This document shows positions 1-8,499 of a DNA stretch of 64,000 nt, piece after piece (the first letter of the stretch is position 1; the number at the start of each line of letters is the position of its first letter). A program made the position numbers and the translations under genes. The DNA comes from Acrocarpospora macrocephala (GTDB lineage Bacteria > Actinomycetota > Actinomycetes > Streptosporangiales > Streptosporangiaceae). The DNA lies in NCBI RefSeq assembly GCF_009687865.1, contig NZ_BLAE01000008.1, positions 80,956 to 144,955 of the forward strand, given 5' to 3'. Below the pieces are notes generated by a model that saw only the letters and a list, made by a program, of their open reading frames with translations, had not been told where the DNA came from and made no database searches.

Positions 1-40
1 CCCCTTGTTCTCCTCCGGGCTCCGCCCGGCCCCACGATCG

Positions 41-250
41 CCGTGGCGCCTCCCACCCGCCAATCAAGGCTGACTGGCCGACGGCTCCCGGGGTGAGGGC
101 AGTCCCGGCGACCGCCCTCACCGTGGCTCCTCCCGCCCTGCCCTCCAAGGCTGACTGCCCGACGCCCGCGGGGGCCAGACCCGCCCTCTCCGTGGCTCCC
201 CCGTCCAGCCCTCCAAGGCTGACGCCCGCGGTTCCCGGTGAGGGGAGTCC
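41..250. repeat. degenerate direct repeats, three copies
   Basis: Three imperfect tandem units begin with CCGTGGC at about 41, 121 and 190. They share the later segments CAAGGCTGAC and GACGCCCGCGG or close variants. Unit lengths are roughly 80, 69 and 60 bp, so this is not a precise satellite. No open frame with a ribosome binding site fits. It resembles degraded intergenic duplication. The first copy may continue from upstream of the window. Confidence 0.5.
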
Positions 251-963
251 CAGCAGCGTGCCCTCGCCAGCCAGGAGCTAGCCGCGCACCGGGTGATCGT
301 CTGGACTAAAGAGGCGCGGGCGCTATCCCCACCCCCGCCCTGATTTCGCGTGGCACCCCCCGCGGCATGTAACCCCGTCGCTTGGCGTGCGAAAGGCTCC
401 GGCATGGGGACGTGTACCAGGAGTCGCTGACCCTGGATCGGGTGGGCAGCGCGCTCGTGAGGAGCGACCCCAGCTAGGCGGAGCGGTACTGGCGCCAGGC
501 AATTGGGGAGTTCAAACGCAGGGCGTGCCGGAGGGCGCGACCATTCGAGAGTGGCGTCAATGGCCAGGCTCTGAAGGGGTTCGGTCATCGCTCTGCTCTC
601 GTCCCCCTGGGAGTCGTCCCCGGGCGATGGCCGACAGCGACGATATCCGCGACCGAAAGACCCTCGCCGAAGCCTCGGCCCGCTTCCCCCGTTCTCGCGG
701 AACTCGGCGATGTTCCTCGTGGCTGTGGCTTACAAAGCTCCACCACTTCACGATCTCCTCCTCGAGCGGCTCGCCACCGAGGAGCAGAAGGCGGGAGGGC
801 CGAAGCGGCGGAGGCCTGATTTGAGATGCCGATTGGCTGCGGGATTGGATTCACGGCGGGCTTCCCCGCTCCCTAGACGACCCGCCGCATCGCCCCCGCC
901 TCCGAGCGGCAAGGGAGTCACCCGAGCTCGCACTGACGCCGAAAAGGTGATGTCTGTGGTCGC
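251..963. other. no gene recognised
   Basis: Open frames exist here on both strands because of the high GC content. None has a convincing Shine-Dalgarno, a recognisable domain or protein-like composition. This stretch lies downstream of the parA-parB operon and before the parS cluster. Confidence 0.5.
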
Positions 964-977
964 GTTTCACGTGAAAC
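964..977. promoter_or_regulatory. parS: parS centromere site 1
   Basis: Perfect GTTTCACGTGAAAC palindrome, the 14-bp core of the conserved bacterial parS site bound by ParB. It lies about 2.2 kb from the 3' end of parB. Confidence 0.95.
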
Positions 978-1039
978 ACAGCTACGGTCGAGCGTCGCGG
1001 GGGAGAGCTGCTCAGTCAGCGCTCGTCGAACACTGCGAT

Positions 1040-1053
1040 GTTTCACGTGAAAC
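1040..1053. promoter_or_regulatory. parS: parS centromere site 2
   Basis: Perfect GTTTCACGTGAAAC palindrome, 76 bp from site 1 start to start. With sites 1 and 3 it forms a tight cluster likely to nucleate ParB loading next to oriC. Confidence 0.95.
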
Positions 1054-1118
1054 AGTCGTCGCCGCCTATGCCCAGCCACGCAAAGAGGCAAGCCTCAAAC
1101 CCGCAAAGGTCCGGCACT

Positions 1119-1132
1119 GTTTCACGTGAAAC
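1119..1132. promoter_or_regulatory. parS: parS centromere site 3
   Basis: Perfect GTTTCACGTGAAAC palindrome, 79 bp from site 2 start to start. The near-regular 76 and 79 bp spacing of sites 1-3 is visible directly in the sequence. Confidence 0.95.
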
Positions 1133-1228
1133 CACACCGGCTCAGTCGAGTCCGGAGCTCGCACCAAGAACCAATCTCCCCCGGGCCAAGCAAGAAGATC
1201 TTCGACAAGCGACCACCGAACGGCGAGC

Positions 1229-1286
1229 CCAAGACACTGGCCGTACTCAACGCGGAGCCAAGACACTGGCCGTGCTCAACGCGGAG
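1229..1286. repeat. 29-bp tandem duplication
   Basis: Two adjacent 29-bp copies (1229-1257 and 1258-1286) begin CCAAGACACTGGCCGT and differ at a single base (A/G). The near identity implies a recent duplication in non-coding DNA. Confidence 0.9.
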
Positions 1287-1628
1287 CACGGCACCGTCCT
1301 AGCTATCGTCGACCGACCCGCCGCCATAGGCGCCCTGCCGCTGGCGGTTACCAAGGGAACGCCAGATGTCGTGTCGCCACCTGCCCGGCCTGACGAGCGT
1401 CCTTCCTGGCCGCATTCGCCTCCCCCAGCGACCCGGTTTCCCGGGCCTACTACGAAATGGGGGTGGCCAGAGCAAACGCCACACCCAAGCCCTCCCACCT
1501 CTGCCCGGCCAGACGCCAGGGTCGACGTCCTGTTCGTCATGCTCCGGCGACAACGACTTCTACGCATCCCGGCCAGCCGCTCCGGTCAAGGTGCGTGGGG
1601 GCGGAATGTCGTCGCGGTGAGTTCAGGT

Positions 1629-2153
1629 CTAGGCGGTGCTGCCAGCGCCGGAGAGCGAGCACCCCACACCGCGGAGTCGTGGGTCCGCCAGCAACACCAT
1701 GCGGTCGGCGACGGGATCGAACCCGAGCACCGGGTTCCCGTAGTCGCCTTCGGCGGTCATGGCCACCGGCTTGCCCAGCCGGCGGCCGATCGCGCTCAGG
1801 AAGCCGCACAGGACGTCCACCCCGGCCTGGCCCTGCAACTCGCGGAGGTCTACGTCGAAGTCGATCTCGTCGGCAGAGTATGGCCGGAAGATCGCCAGTA
1901 CATCCGCGACCGGCCAGACCCGCAGTTCGACCGCCTCGGAGTCGACCGGACGCGTCAGCACCTCTGCCGCCGACGGCAGTGGCCCAACAACGCCGCCCTC
2001 GGAGAACTCCCACGTCCATCCACGCGACTGGACCAGGTCGAACACGGCCTGCCAGTCATCGACCGAGGTGCCAGCCACGAACACGTCCGGCAGAGTACCC
2101 ATCAAGTCAGGATCGAAGAAGTTCCTGACGTCGTCCCACAGCAGATCCGGCAT
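1629..2153 (-). CDS. conserved hypothetical protein, acidic, 174 aa
   Basis: The protein is acidic and well composed, beginning MPDLLWDDVRNFFDPDLMG. It has a middle W-x-W-x-F segment and a C-terminal half rich in Leu, Gly and Asp (DPVADRMVLLADP). Protein-like composition on one strand and low-complexity shadow frames on the others support a real gene. I know similar uncharacterised proteins in streptomycetes and relatives but no assigned function. It has no signal peptide or membrane segment. An ATG start at 2153 has only a weak upstream GGGCAG. It stands alone between parS sites 3 and 4, co-oriented with parB but about 1 kb beyond the parB terminator, so it is probably a separate transcript. 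Confidence 0.75.
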   Translation of the reverse strand: MPDLLWDDVRNFFDPDLMGTLPDVFVAGTSVDDWQAVFDLVQSRGWTWEFSEGGVVGPLPSAAEVLTRPVDSEAVELRVWPVADVLAIFRPYSADEIDFDVDLRELQGQAGVDVLCGFLSAIGRRLGKPVAMTAEGDYGNPVLGFDPVADRMVLLADPRLRGVGCSLSGAGSTA

Positions 2154-2927
2154 CCCGTCATGCTGCCCTGCCGGCCCGCTCGAATGCAGCCCGATTCCCT
2201 TGACGAACCCCCACAGACGCAGCCCCAGATCCGGATCCGATCAAGGTGATTTGACCAGCGACAGCTGGCCCTGAGAGCGGTCATCAGGAAACCCAGACTC
2301 ACGGCCGCGTGGGTCCTGCCAGGCGGACACCAGATTCCGGGCCAGCGGTCAACTCTGATGGCCGCCCGCCTGGAGGGACAAAACCCCGGCGCCGTGGTGA
2401 TGACGGCCGTGACGATCGACTGCGGTAGTTGAGCACCGGTGATGGCTAGGGCGATCGGCGCCGTGTGCCTCCTTCGTCGGCCCACGCCATCGTCGTCGTG
2501 GGCCCTCATCTCACGGCAGAGAGAGGCCACGTACCTGGATGTGAGATGGCCGTCAGCCGTCATGTCACGTGACCATGCACCCAGACCCCGCCGTCCGTGG
2601 ATCAGGAGAAACTGATGACCGCTAGCAGGCCCCACGTCCAAGCACTCTGGCTCCACTTGTGGATCCTCGGTAGACGCGAAGTTCGCGTGGGTTTTGGCCT
2701 CATCTCCAAGTGATCGGCGGGCTTGGAACTGCATCGACGAGGGGCAGCTCGGGCGAGGCCAGAATTCACTGGTCCCTGTTCCCATCTCGCGGAAGGTGAC
2801 CCGGACGGCCATGCCGATCCCCACGTCCGCTGGTGCGCAGTCCACGACGTTCCCATGATCGGCTGGCTGCGGCCACCCATGTTGGGCGGGTGGGGCCGGG
2901 AGGCGTTGATACAACCAATCACGGGCC
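2154..2927. other. intergenic, no gene recognised
   Basis: No frame here looks like a protein gene. A 10-bp palindrome GTCACGTGAC at 2564-2573 shares only the TCACGTGA centre with parS. The open minus-strand frame running into the 174-aa gene has no domain and an Arg/Ser/Pro-rich shadow-like composition. Confidence 0.5.
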
Positions 2928-2941
2928 GTTTCACGTGAACC
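2928..2941. promoter_or_regulatory. parS: imperfect parS site
   Basis: GTTTCACGTGAACC, one mismatch to the 14-bp parS core near its right end. It lies 194 bp from the perfect site at 3122, so weak ParB binding is plausible. Confidence 0.7.
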
Positions 2942-3079
2942 ATTTCCGACACAGCTCGCCACCACCAGCCCGATCGGTCACATCCACGAGATCGACTCGT
3001 TCACCGTCGCAGAGAGAGGGCGACCGCCGATCCTCGTCTGGGGCGGCGGCGACAGCGCGAGCAGGCGAGTCCCCGAACC

Positions 3080-3119
3080 CGGCACAAAACCAAACCCCCG
3101 ATCCGGATCGGATCGGGGG
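3080..3119 (-). terminator. rho-independent terminator after parB
   Basis: A 10-bp perfect stem (3095-3104 with 3110-3119) with a 5-nt loop. On the minus strand it is followed by TTTGGTTTTG. It lies 44 bp past the parB stop codon and directly beside the parS site at 3122, so it should end the rpmH-to-parB operon. Confidence 0.75.
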
Positions 3120-3121
3120 CT

Positions 3122-3135
3122 GTTTCACGTGAAAC
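3122..3135. promoter_or_regulatory. parS: parS centromere site 5
   Basis: Perfect GTTTCACGTGAAAC palindrome between the parB stop codon and the parB terminator. Confidence 0.95.
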
Positions 3136-3163
3136 CATGATGGTTTCCTGGTGAGTTCGTGGG

Positions 3164-4222
3164 CTACTCCTCGAAGGAGCGCATCTGGTTCGCGGTGTCG
3201 GGGGCCATCGTGCTGATGATGCGTTCAAGGTCGTCGATCGTGGAGAACTCCACCACGATCCGCCCCTTCCGGCGCCCTAAATCGACTTTGACCCGAGTCT
3301 CGAAGTGATCCGACAGGCGATCGGCCAAGTGCCGGAGGGCGGGGGCTGCGGGCTGCTTCGCGCGGGGTTTCCGGGGGGCCGGGCCGGACTTGACGTCTCC
3401 GATGGAGACGATCTCCTCAACGGTTCGGACCGTCATGCCCTCGGCCACGATGCGGTCGGCGAGGCGTACCTGCGCGGCCGGGTCGTCGAGGGGAAGGAGC
3501 GCTCGTGCGTGCCCGGCGGTGATCGTCCCGGCCGCCAGGCGCTTCTGCACCTCGGGTGCCAGGTTCAGCAGTCGCAGCGTGTTGGTGATGTGCGACCGGG
3601 ATCGGCCCACCTTCTTCGCCAGCTGCTCGTGCGTCGCCCCGAAGTCGTCCAGCAGTTGCTGGTAGGCCGCCGCCTCCTCCAGGGAGTTGAGCTGCTCCCG
3701 CTGGAGGTTCTCGATGAGCGCCTCGCGCAGCATCTCGTCGTCCTGCGTGCTGCGGACGATGGCGGGGATCTGGTCGAGCCCGGCCAGCTGGGAAGCGCGC
3801 CAGCGCCGCTCCCCCATGATGAGTTCGAACGTGCCGGCCCCGGACGCCCGGACCACGACCGGCTGCAGCAGCCCGACTTCGTTGATCGACGCGGCCAGCT
3901 CGTCCAGCCGATCCTCGTCGAACACCTCACGCGGCTGGCGCGGGTTCGGCACGATCGCCGTGAGCGGGATCTCCTGGAAGTACGCCCCGGCGACCGGCCG
4001 CAGCCCGGACAGCTCGTCGAGGTCGGCCGGGGGAGATCCCGCCGATGAACTTCCCCCGTAGCTCCCGGATCCCCCTGAACCGCCCAGGCCACCTGAACCA
4101 CCAGGACCGCCTGGCCCGCCAGGGCCCCCGGGACTTCCCGCGGCGACACCCGGATCGACGATCGGCCCGGTGGGAATCAGGGCACCCAGGCCCTTCCCGA
4201 GTCCCCGACGCTGCTGACTCAA
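3164..4222 (-). CDS. parB: chromosome partitioning protein ParB
   Basis: CTP-dependent DNA clamp that loads at parS and spreads to organise and segregate the origin region with ParA. The 352-aa protein starts MSQQRRGLGKGLGALIP, the typical N terminus that meets ParA. A Gly/Ser-rich linker (about residues 25-65) follows, then the ParB/Srx nucleotide-binding domain with NPRQPR and GERRWRA motifs, a helix-turn-helix region (KVGRSRSHITNTLRLLNL) and a C-terminal dimerisation segment. The glycine-rich linker (GGPGGPGGPGGSGG) is longer than in many orthologues. It lies downstream of parA with parS sites on both sides, and length and motifs are complete. Confidence 0.97.
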   Translation of the reverse strand: MSQQRRGLGKGLGALIPTGPIVDPGVAAGSPGGPGGPGGPGGSGGLGGSGGSGSYGGSSSAGSPPADLDELSGLRPVAGAYFQEIPLTAIVPNPRQPREVFDEDRLDELAASINEVGLLQPVVVRASGAGTFELIMGERRWRASQLAGLDQIPAIVRSTQDDEMLREALIENLQREQLNSLEEAAAYQQLLDDFGATHEQLAKKVGRSRSHITNTLRLLNLAPEVQKRLAAGTITAGHARALLPLDDPAAQVRLADRIVAEGMTVRTVEEIVSIGDVKSGPAPRKPRAKQPAAPALRHLADRLSDHFETRVKVDLGRRKGRIVVEFSTIDDLERIISTMAPDTANQMRSFEE

Positions 4223-4389
4223 CGATGCTCCTTACCGACCGAACCGCACGGCCCTATGGCTTGGCCGCGCCTGTGTCTGGCCTGAGGAACACAGGGAGCG
4301 AAGCGACCAGAGAGACGAAGGGAAGACACAGACTCCCCAGCGGCCACGCCCGCCGTGCCGGAGGCGCGGCCATCAACAAGGCTACCGGT

Positions 4390-5343
4390 TCACGCGTCGG
4401 CAACCGCCGCTCCGCGATAGGCCATCTCGCGAGCCGCCTCCATATAGGCCATAGCCCCACTCGAACCGGGGTCGTATGTCATGACCGACTGCCCATAGCT
4501 GGGCGCCTCGGACACGCGTACGCTCCGGGGAATGACCGCGTCGAGGACGGTGGCTCCGAAGTGGGAGCGGACTTCCTCGGCCACCTGAGAGGCCAGGCGG
4601 GTACGGCCGTCGTACATGGTGAGCAGAATCGTGGACACGGTCAGCGTCTGGTTCAGGTGTGCCCGGACGAGTTCGACGTTCTGCAGGAGCTGGGTCAGGC
4701 CTTCCAGCGCGTAGTACTCGCACTGGATCGGGATCAGCACCTCCTGGGCCGCCGCCATCGCGTTGACCGTGAGCAGGCCGAGCGACGGCGGGCAGTCGAT
4801 CAGGATGTAGTCGAAGTTCATCTTCGACTCGAAGGCCGCGAACGCCCGCTTGAGCCGGGTCTCCCGGCCCACCATCGGAACCAGCTCGATCTCCGCGCCG
4901 GCCAGGTCCAGGGTCGCCGGCGCGCAGAAGAGGCCAGGCATGTCCGGGACCTCGGTCACGATCGATTCAAGCGGCAGATCCTCCACCAGGACCTGGTAAA
5001 TCGACGGCACTCCGGCGCGATGTTCGGTCGCCAGGGCGGTCGACGCGTTACCCTGCGGGTCCAAGTCGACGACCAGCACCCGCAATCCGTGCATGGACAG
5101 CGACGCGGCCAGGTTGACGGCACTCGTCGTCTTGCCAACGCCGCCCTTCTGGTTGGCAATCGTCATCACCCGGCATTTGGGCGGGTGCGGCCAGCCTTCC
5201 TCACGACGAGCGGAATATCCGACCGGCGTCGCAGCCGCCGCCGTAGGTGCCGCAGTGGGTGCGGTTGTTTCACGTGAAACCACAGAACTCAGTGCCTCTC
5301 GAACCAGCGGGGAATCACCTGGGTTAAGCGGGGGCTGGGACAC
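4390..5343 (-). CDS. parA: chromosome partitioning ATPase ParA
   Basis: Walker-type ATPase that positions ParB-parS complexes. The deviant Walker A motif (ANQKGGVGKTTSAVNLA), a Walker B-like DYILIDCPPSLG and the switch regions are all visible. The frame is open further upstream. I chose GTG at 5343 because AAAGGAC precedes it by about 8 bp, giving 317 aa, while the upstream extension is low-complexity. The N-terminal tail before the ATPase core is about 60 residues long and Ala/Thr-rich. A perfect parS lies in codons near the 5' end, where it encodes V-S-R-E-T. It is followed by parB after 167 bp. Confidence 0.95.
   Translation of the reverse strand: MSQPPLNPGDSPLVREALSSVVSRETTAPTAAPTAAAATPVGYSARREEGWPHPPKCRVMTIANQKGGVGKTTSAVNLAASLSMHGLRVLVVDLDPQGNASTALATEHRAGVPSIYQVLVEDLPLESIVTEVPDMPGLFCAPATLDLAGAEIELVPMVGRETRLKRAFAAFESKMNFDYILIDCPPSLGLLTVNAMAAAQEVLIPIQCEYYALEGLTQLLQNVELVRAHLNQTLTVSTILLTMYDGRTRLASQVAEEVRSHFGATVLDAVIPRSVRVSEAPSYGQSVMTYDPGSSGAMAYMEAAREMAYRGAAVADA
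5267..5280. promoter_or_regulatory. parS: parS site inside parA coding sequence
   Basis: Perfect GTTTCACGTGAAAC within the 5' part of parA, read there as Val-Ser-Arg-Glu-Thr. ParB bound here could affect parA transcription as well as segregation. Confidence 0.93.
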
Positions 5344-5538
5344 GACGGTCGTCCTTTCATCCGGCGGTGCATCCGGCAATCCATCGGACAGCACCTCCGA
5401 CAGCATCTCCGGCAACGCGTCCACCGGTACATCCGGCAGACGGAGAAAGTGGCCAGCCGACCCCCGACAGCTGCCCCGATCGCCCGTCCGCGAACTCATT
5501 CGGCCACCCCAAGCCCGTTACCGCACCAGGAACGACCG

Positions 5539-6288
5539 TCACCTCTTTCGTCGGCGCCGTGCACCTCGCTTCGCGACCTCATGCCGACCTCTGAGATCAC
5601 CGTCTCTCACGCCCTCATGCCGACGTCCCACACTGGGCTTGGGCCCGGCGATAACCCGGACAAGAGTTGCGGGTGGCTCGACTTTACCGTGCCCGACCGT
5701 GACTAGCTCGGCCGTTCGCGCCCCAGAGGCACGCAATTGGGACGCGGCACCGTGCAATTCCTCGGCCGCGCGCTCCCCCTTCATCGCCAGCAGCATGCCG
5801 CCCGGTGCGAGCAGCGGCATCGCCCAGGTCAGCAGCCGATCGAGCGGCGCCACCGCCCGCGCGGTGGCCACCTCGAACTCGCGCTCACCGGCGACCTCCT
5901 CGGCCCTGGCTCGCAGCACTTCGATGTTGTCCAACCCCAGCGCGTCGACGCACTCGTGCAGGAAGACCGTGCGGCGCAGCAGGGGTTCGAGCAAGGTCAC
6001 CTGGATGTCCGGCCGGACGATCGCCAGCACGATGCCGGGCAAGCCGGCGCCGGAGCCGATGTCGACCAGGCGCACATCCGGCGGTACGGCTTCCGCGATC
6101 ACCGCGCAGTTGAGCAGATGGCGATCCCAGATGCGGGGGACCTCCCGGGGTCCGAGCAGCCCTCGAACTACCCCGGGGCCCGCCAGCAGATCGGCGAATG
6201 CCTCGGCCCGCGCCATCGCCGCACCGTGAAAAACCTCGTAGGCCACATCGGGGGCAGGGGGAAGTTGCTCGCTCATCTCTCCGGTCAT
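5539..6288 (-). CDS. rsmG: 16S rRNA (guanine-N7) methyltransferase RsmG (GidB)
   Basis: SAM-dependent methyltransferase that modifies a guanine in the 530 loop of 16S rRNA. Loss of the family causes low-level streptomycin resistance. The core carries the SAM motif VDIGSGAGLPGI, the N-terminal WDRHLLN signature of RsmG, and ARAVAPLDRLLTWAMPLL. The C-terminal tail is Arg-rich (GARRRRKR). The open frame extends about 120 codons upstream into repeat DNA, so I start at ATG 6288 (249 aa); a second ATG at 6276 is possible. It sits between jag and parA as in most actinobacteria. Confidence 0.93.
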   Translation of the reverse strand: MTGEMSEQLPPAPDVAYEVFHGAAMARAEAFADLLAGPGVVRGLLGPREVPRIWDRHLLNCAVIAEAVPPDVRLVDIGSGAGLPGIVLAIVRPDIQVTLLEPLLRRTVFLHECVDALGLDNIEVLRARAEEVAGEREFEVATARAVAPLDRLLTWAMPLLAPGGMLLAMKGERAAEELHGAASQLRASGARTAELVTVGHGKVEPPATLVRVIAGPKPSVGRRHEGVRDGDLRGRHEVAKRGARRRRKR

Positions 6289-6432
6289 CTCTCGTAGGGT
6301 ATCGGCCGGGCGGCAAACCACCGGCCAGGCATGCGGGGGTGGCTTGCGTCTACAGCACGACCACCGAGGCACGGCCACAACAATGCAATCGGGCGACGCG
6401 AATCCGGGGTCCGCCGAGCACCCCAGTGCGGC

Positions 6433-6630
6433 CGGGAAGTTTGCGGACGCCCCCACACCAATCGGGTATGGCGTCGCGTTCCCGGGGTTCTGCATTGGCC
6501 CGGAGGCTTGGGCACGCCCACACCGCGTTTCCGCGGTTGTGGGTTGGCCGGGGAGGTTTGCGCAGCCCACTTCGATTGGATACGGCACCGCATTCCCCCG
6601 GTTGTGCGTTGATCCCGGAAGCTTGCGCAC
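6433..6630. repeat. interspersed about 66-bp degenerate repeats between jag and rsmG
   Basis: Four starts of the motif CCGG(A/G)AGCTTG(C/G)GCAC or near variants occur at about 6433, 6501, 6549 and 6615. Each full unit continues with a (T)CGATTGG(A/G)TA(T/C)GGC and CCC(C/G)GGTT segment. Copies 1 and 3 are about 66 bp and copy 2 is shortened. They lie in the gap between the jag operon hairpin and rsmG. The frame through them is open on several strands but has no ribosome binding site. Confidence 0.7.
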
Positions 6631-6658
6631 TTGGTACGCGCAAGCCGTACACAACAGG

Positions 6659-6691
6659 AAAGCCGTCGATCCCGATGAGATCGACGGCTTT
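6659..6691 (-). terminator. hairpin terminator after jag
   Basis: Perfect 13-bp inverted repeat (6659-6671 with 6679-6691, 7-nt loop) just past the jag stop. On the minus strand it runs into a TTTCCTGTTGT tail. It probably ends most transcripts from the rpmH-jag operon before the repeat region. Confidence 0.7.
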
Positions 6692-6702
6692 CGATGGGGG
6701 AC

Positions 6703-7197
6703 TCAGACGGGGAGGATGACGACGAAGCGGCGGGGCTCCTCGCCTTCCGACTCGCTGCGCAGGCCGACGGTCGCGACCGCGTCGTGCACGACCTTTCGCT
6801 CGAACGGGGTCATCGGCTGGAGCGCCTTCGGCTCGCCGGTGGCCTTGACGTCCTCCGCGGCGGCCGTGCCGATCTTCGTCAGTTCGGCTCGGCGGCGCTC
6901 GCGGTAGCCTGCGACGTCGAGCATGAGCCGGGACCGCTCGCCGGTCTGGCGGTGGACCGCCAGGCGGGTCAGCTCCTGGAGCGCCTCCAGCACCTCGCCG
7001 GAGGGGCCGACCAGGTCCCCACCCTTGAGGCCGACGACCGACACCATCGCGCGGTCGCCCTCGACGTCCATATCGATGTCGCCGTCCAGGTCGGCGATGT
7101 CGAGCAGGCCTTCGACGTAGTCGGCCGCGATCTCACCTTCCTGTTCGAGGGCGGCGACATCGGGAGCCGCCTTGACGGTCTCCTCAGCTTCGGTCAC
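6703..7197 (-). CDS. jag: R3H/KH RNA-binding protein Jag (KhpB)
   Basis: RNA-binding protein of the Jag/KhpB family, usually encoded next to yidC. The 164-aa product has an acidic N-terminal region, a KH-like segment (GDLVGPSGEVLEALQELTRL, where the GxxG loop reads GPSG) and a C-terminal R3H part (PMTPFERKVVHDAV, followed by RRFVVILP). I chose GTG at 7197 because AAGGAG lies 7 bp upstream; the frame is open slightly further. It follows yidC by 30 bp, so the two are probably cotranscribed. Confidence 0.93.
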   Translation of the reverse strand: MTEAEETVKAAPDVAALEQEGEIAADYVEGLLDIADLDGDIDMDVEGDRAMVSVVGLKGGDLVGPSGEVLEALQELTRLAVHRQTGERSRLMLDVAGYRERRRAELTKIGTAAAEDVKATGEPKALQPMTPFERKVVHDAVATVGLRSESEGEEPRRFVVILPV

Positions 7198-7227
7198 GTC
7201 CGAACTCCTTCTCACATTGCTCGGTAT

Positions 7228-8178
7228 TCACGACTTCTTGCTGCCGGTCCGCTTACTCCGCGACTGGCGGGTCGGCTGCTGCCGGACGATCTTAGGCTCG
7301 GGCGGGGCCACGGGCTCCTCGGCCGTCTCCTTGGTCTTCCGGAACCGCGAGAGCAGGCTGGCCGGCGGCGTGGGCGGGATCAGGTTGCCCTTGGCGTCAA
7401 ACTGCGGCATCGGGTTACGGCTGTAGAACCAGTGTTGCTGACCCAGCGTCCACACGTTGGTGGTAACCCAGTAAAGAATCAGCCCAAGCGGGAAGTTGAG
7501 GGAAAAGACGGCAAACAGCGGCGAGATGTACATCAGGATCTTCTGCTGCTGCGCCATCGGATTGTCCGGCATCTGCGCCATCGAGCGGGTGACGCTCTGC
7601 CGCACCGTCAGGAAGGTCGTCAGCGAGCTGATCGCGACGAAGACCACCAGGACGATCTTGGCGACGACCGGGTCGGCGTTGTACTTCGCGATGTCGGCCG
7701 CGCTGGTGAAGAAGGTCGCCGGGAAGGGCGCGCCGAAGATGTGCGCGTCGCGGGCGTTGTTCACCAGTTCCTGCGACATGCCGAACTTGGGCTGCCCGTG
7801 CGCCATCGCGTTCAGCACGGTGAACATCGAGATGAAGATCGGGAACTGGGCCAGGATGGGCAGGCAGCCGCCGAGCGGATTGGCGCCGCCCTCCTGGTAG
7901 ACGCGCATGACCTCTTGGTTCATGCGCTGCTTGTCGTTCTTGTACCGCTTACGCAGGTCCTGGATCTTGGGAGCCAGTTCCTGCATCTTCTTCGACGAGC
8001 GCATCTGCTTGAGGAAGAGCGGGAAGATCAGGATACGCATCAGCACGGTGAGCGTGATGACGGTCAGCGCCCAGTTCAGGCCGCTGTCGGGACTAATGAC
8101 AGTGCTGTAGCCCGTGTGGATCCACGTGATCACTTGAGCGATGGCCGTATACAGCCAATTCAGCCAGGACAGCTCCAC
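7228..8178 (-). CDS. yidC: membrane protein insertase YidC
   Basis: Integral membrane insertase of the YidC/Oxa1/Alb3 family, 316 aa. It works with or without SecYEG to insert membrane proteins. The N-terminal hydrophobic segment (about 5-25) is followed by the conserved coiled cytoplasmic loop (RSSKKMQELAPKIQDLRKRY) and the conserved membrane arginine region. Later come four further hydrophobic helices and a basic C-terminal tail (SRSKRTGSKKS) typical of ribosome docking. The GTG start at 8178 has AAGGGAG about 8 bp upstream. It lacks the large periplasmic domain of proteobacterial YidC, as expected for actinobacteria. Confidence 0.96.
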   Translation of the reverse strand: MELSWLNWLYTAIAQVITWIHTGYSTVISPDSGLNWALTVITLTVLMRILIFPLFLKQMRSSKKMQELAPKIQDLRKRYKNDKQRMNQEVMRVYQEGGANPLGGCLPILAQFPIFISMFTVLNAMAHGQPKFGMSQELVNNARDAHIFGAPFPATFFTSAADIAKYNADPVVAKIVLVVFVAISSLTTFLTVRQSVTRSMAQMPDNPMAQQQKILMYISPLFAVFSLNFPLGLILYWVTTNVWTLGQQHWFYSRNPMPQFDAKGNLIPPTPPASLLSRFRKTKETAEEPVAPPEPKIVRQQPTRQSRSKRTGSKKS

Positions 8179-8182
8179 CGAG

Positions 8183-8488
8183 CTAGCTCCCTTGCGTGTT
8201 GTGGGGTCGAGGGGGCACGGGATCGAACCCGCCGGGGTGGAAGGGATGGCATCGGCCGATACGCCTGATGGTCAACCACACCCCGCGCAACGCCCCGTGA
8301 ACGGCGATCGCCTCCACACCGTATGCGCTGCAGGAGGGGAAGAATCGGCAGCGTGGCCCGAAAAGGGGGCTGATGAAAGCCCGGTAAAATCTTATCGGAG
8401 CCACCAGAATCCGGGCAGCGGGCGACATCGGGACGGGCGTGGTGCCCGGTGTTCCCGAGGTCGCTGGTGCGGGCTGCTCGGCTGTCAT
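8183..8488 (-). CDS. yidD: membrane protein insertion efficiency factor YidD
   Basis: Small basic protein of 101 aa that assists YidC-dependent insertion. The family signature is clear: [28 protein letters not shown], with conserved cysteines, followed by [17 protein letters not shown]. The N-terminal 20 residues are a variable Pro/Thr-rich extension. It lies 11 bp after rnpA and 4 bp before yidC, so translation is probably coupled. Confidence 0.95.
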   Translation of the reverse strand: MTAEQPAPATSGTPGTTPVPMSPAARILVAPIRFYRAFISPLFGPRCRFFPSCSAYGVEAIAVHGALRGVWLTIRRIGRCHPFHPGGFDPVPPRPHNTQGS

Positions 8489-8499
8489 GACCGTCCATC

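Noticed and set aside
2564-2573. GTCACGTGAC as another parS
   Set aside because: Only the central eight bases match; the flanking TT/AA pairs of the consensus are missing.
2102-2965. 287-codon open frame on the minus strand
   Set aside because: Arg/Ser/Pro/Trp-rich shadow-like composition, no ribosome binding site and no domain; it overlaps the 174-aa gene.
5343-5499. Upstream extension of parA
   Set aside because: Open frame but low-complexity and without family similarity; the internal GTG at 5343 has a good ribosome binding site.
6289-6654. N-terminal extension of rsmG as a repeat-containing secreted domain
   Set aside because: The extension is the 66-bp DNA repeat read in frame, has no start signal and is not found in RsmG proteins.
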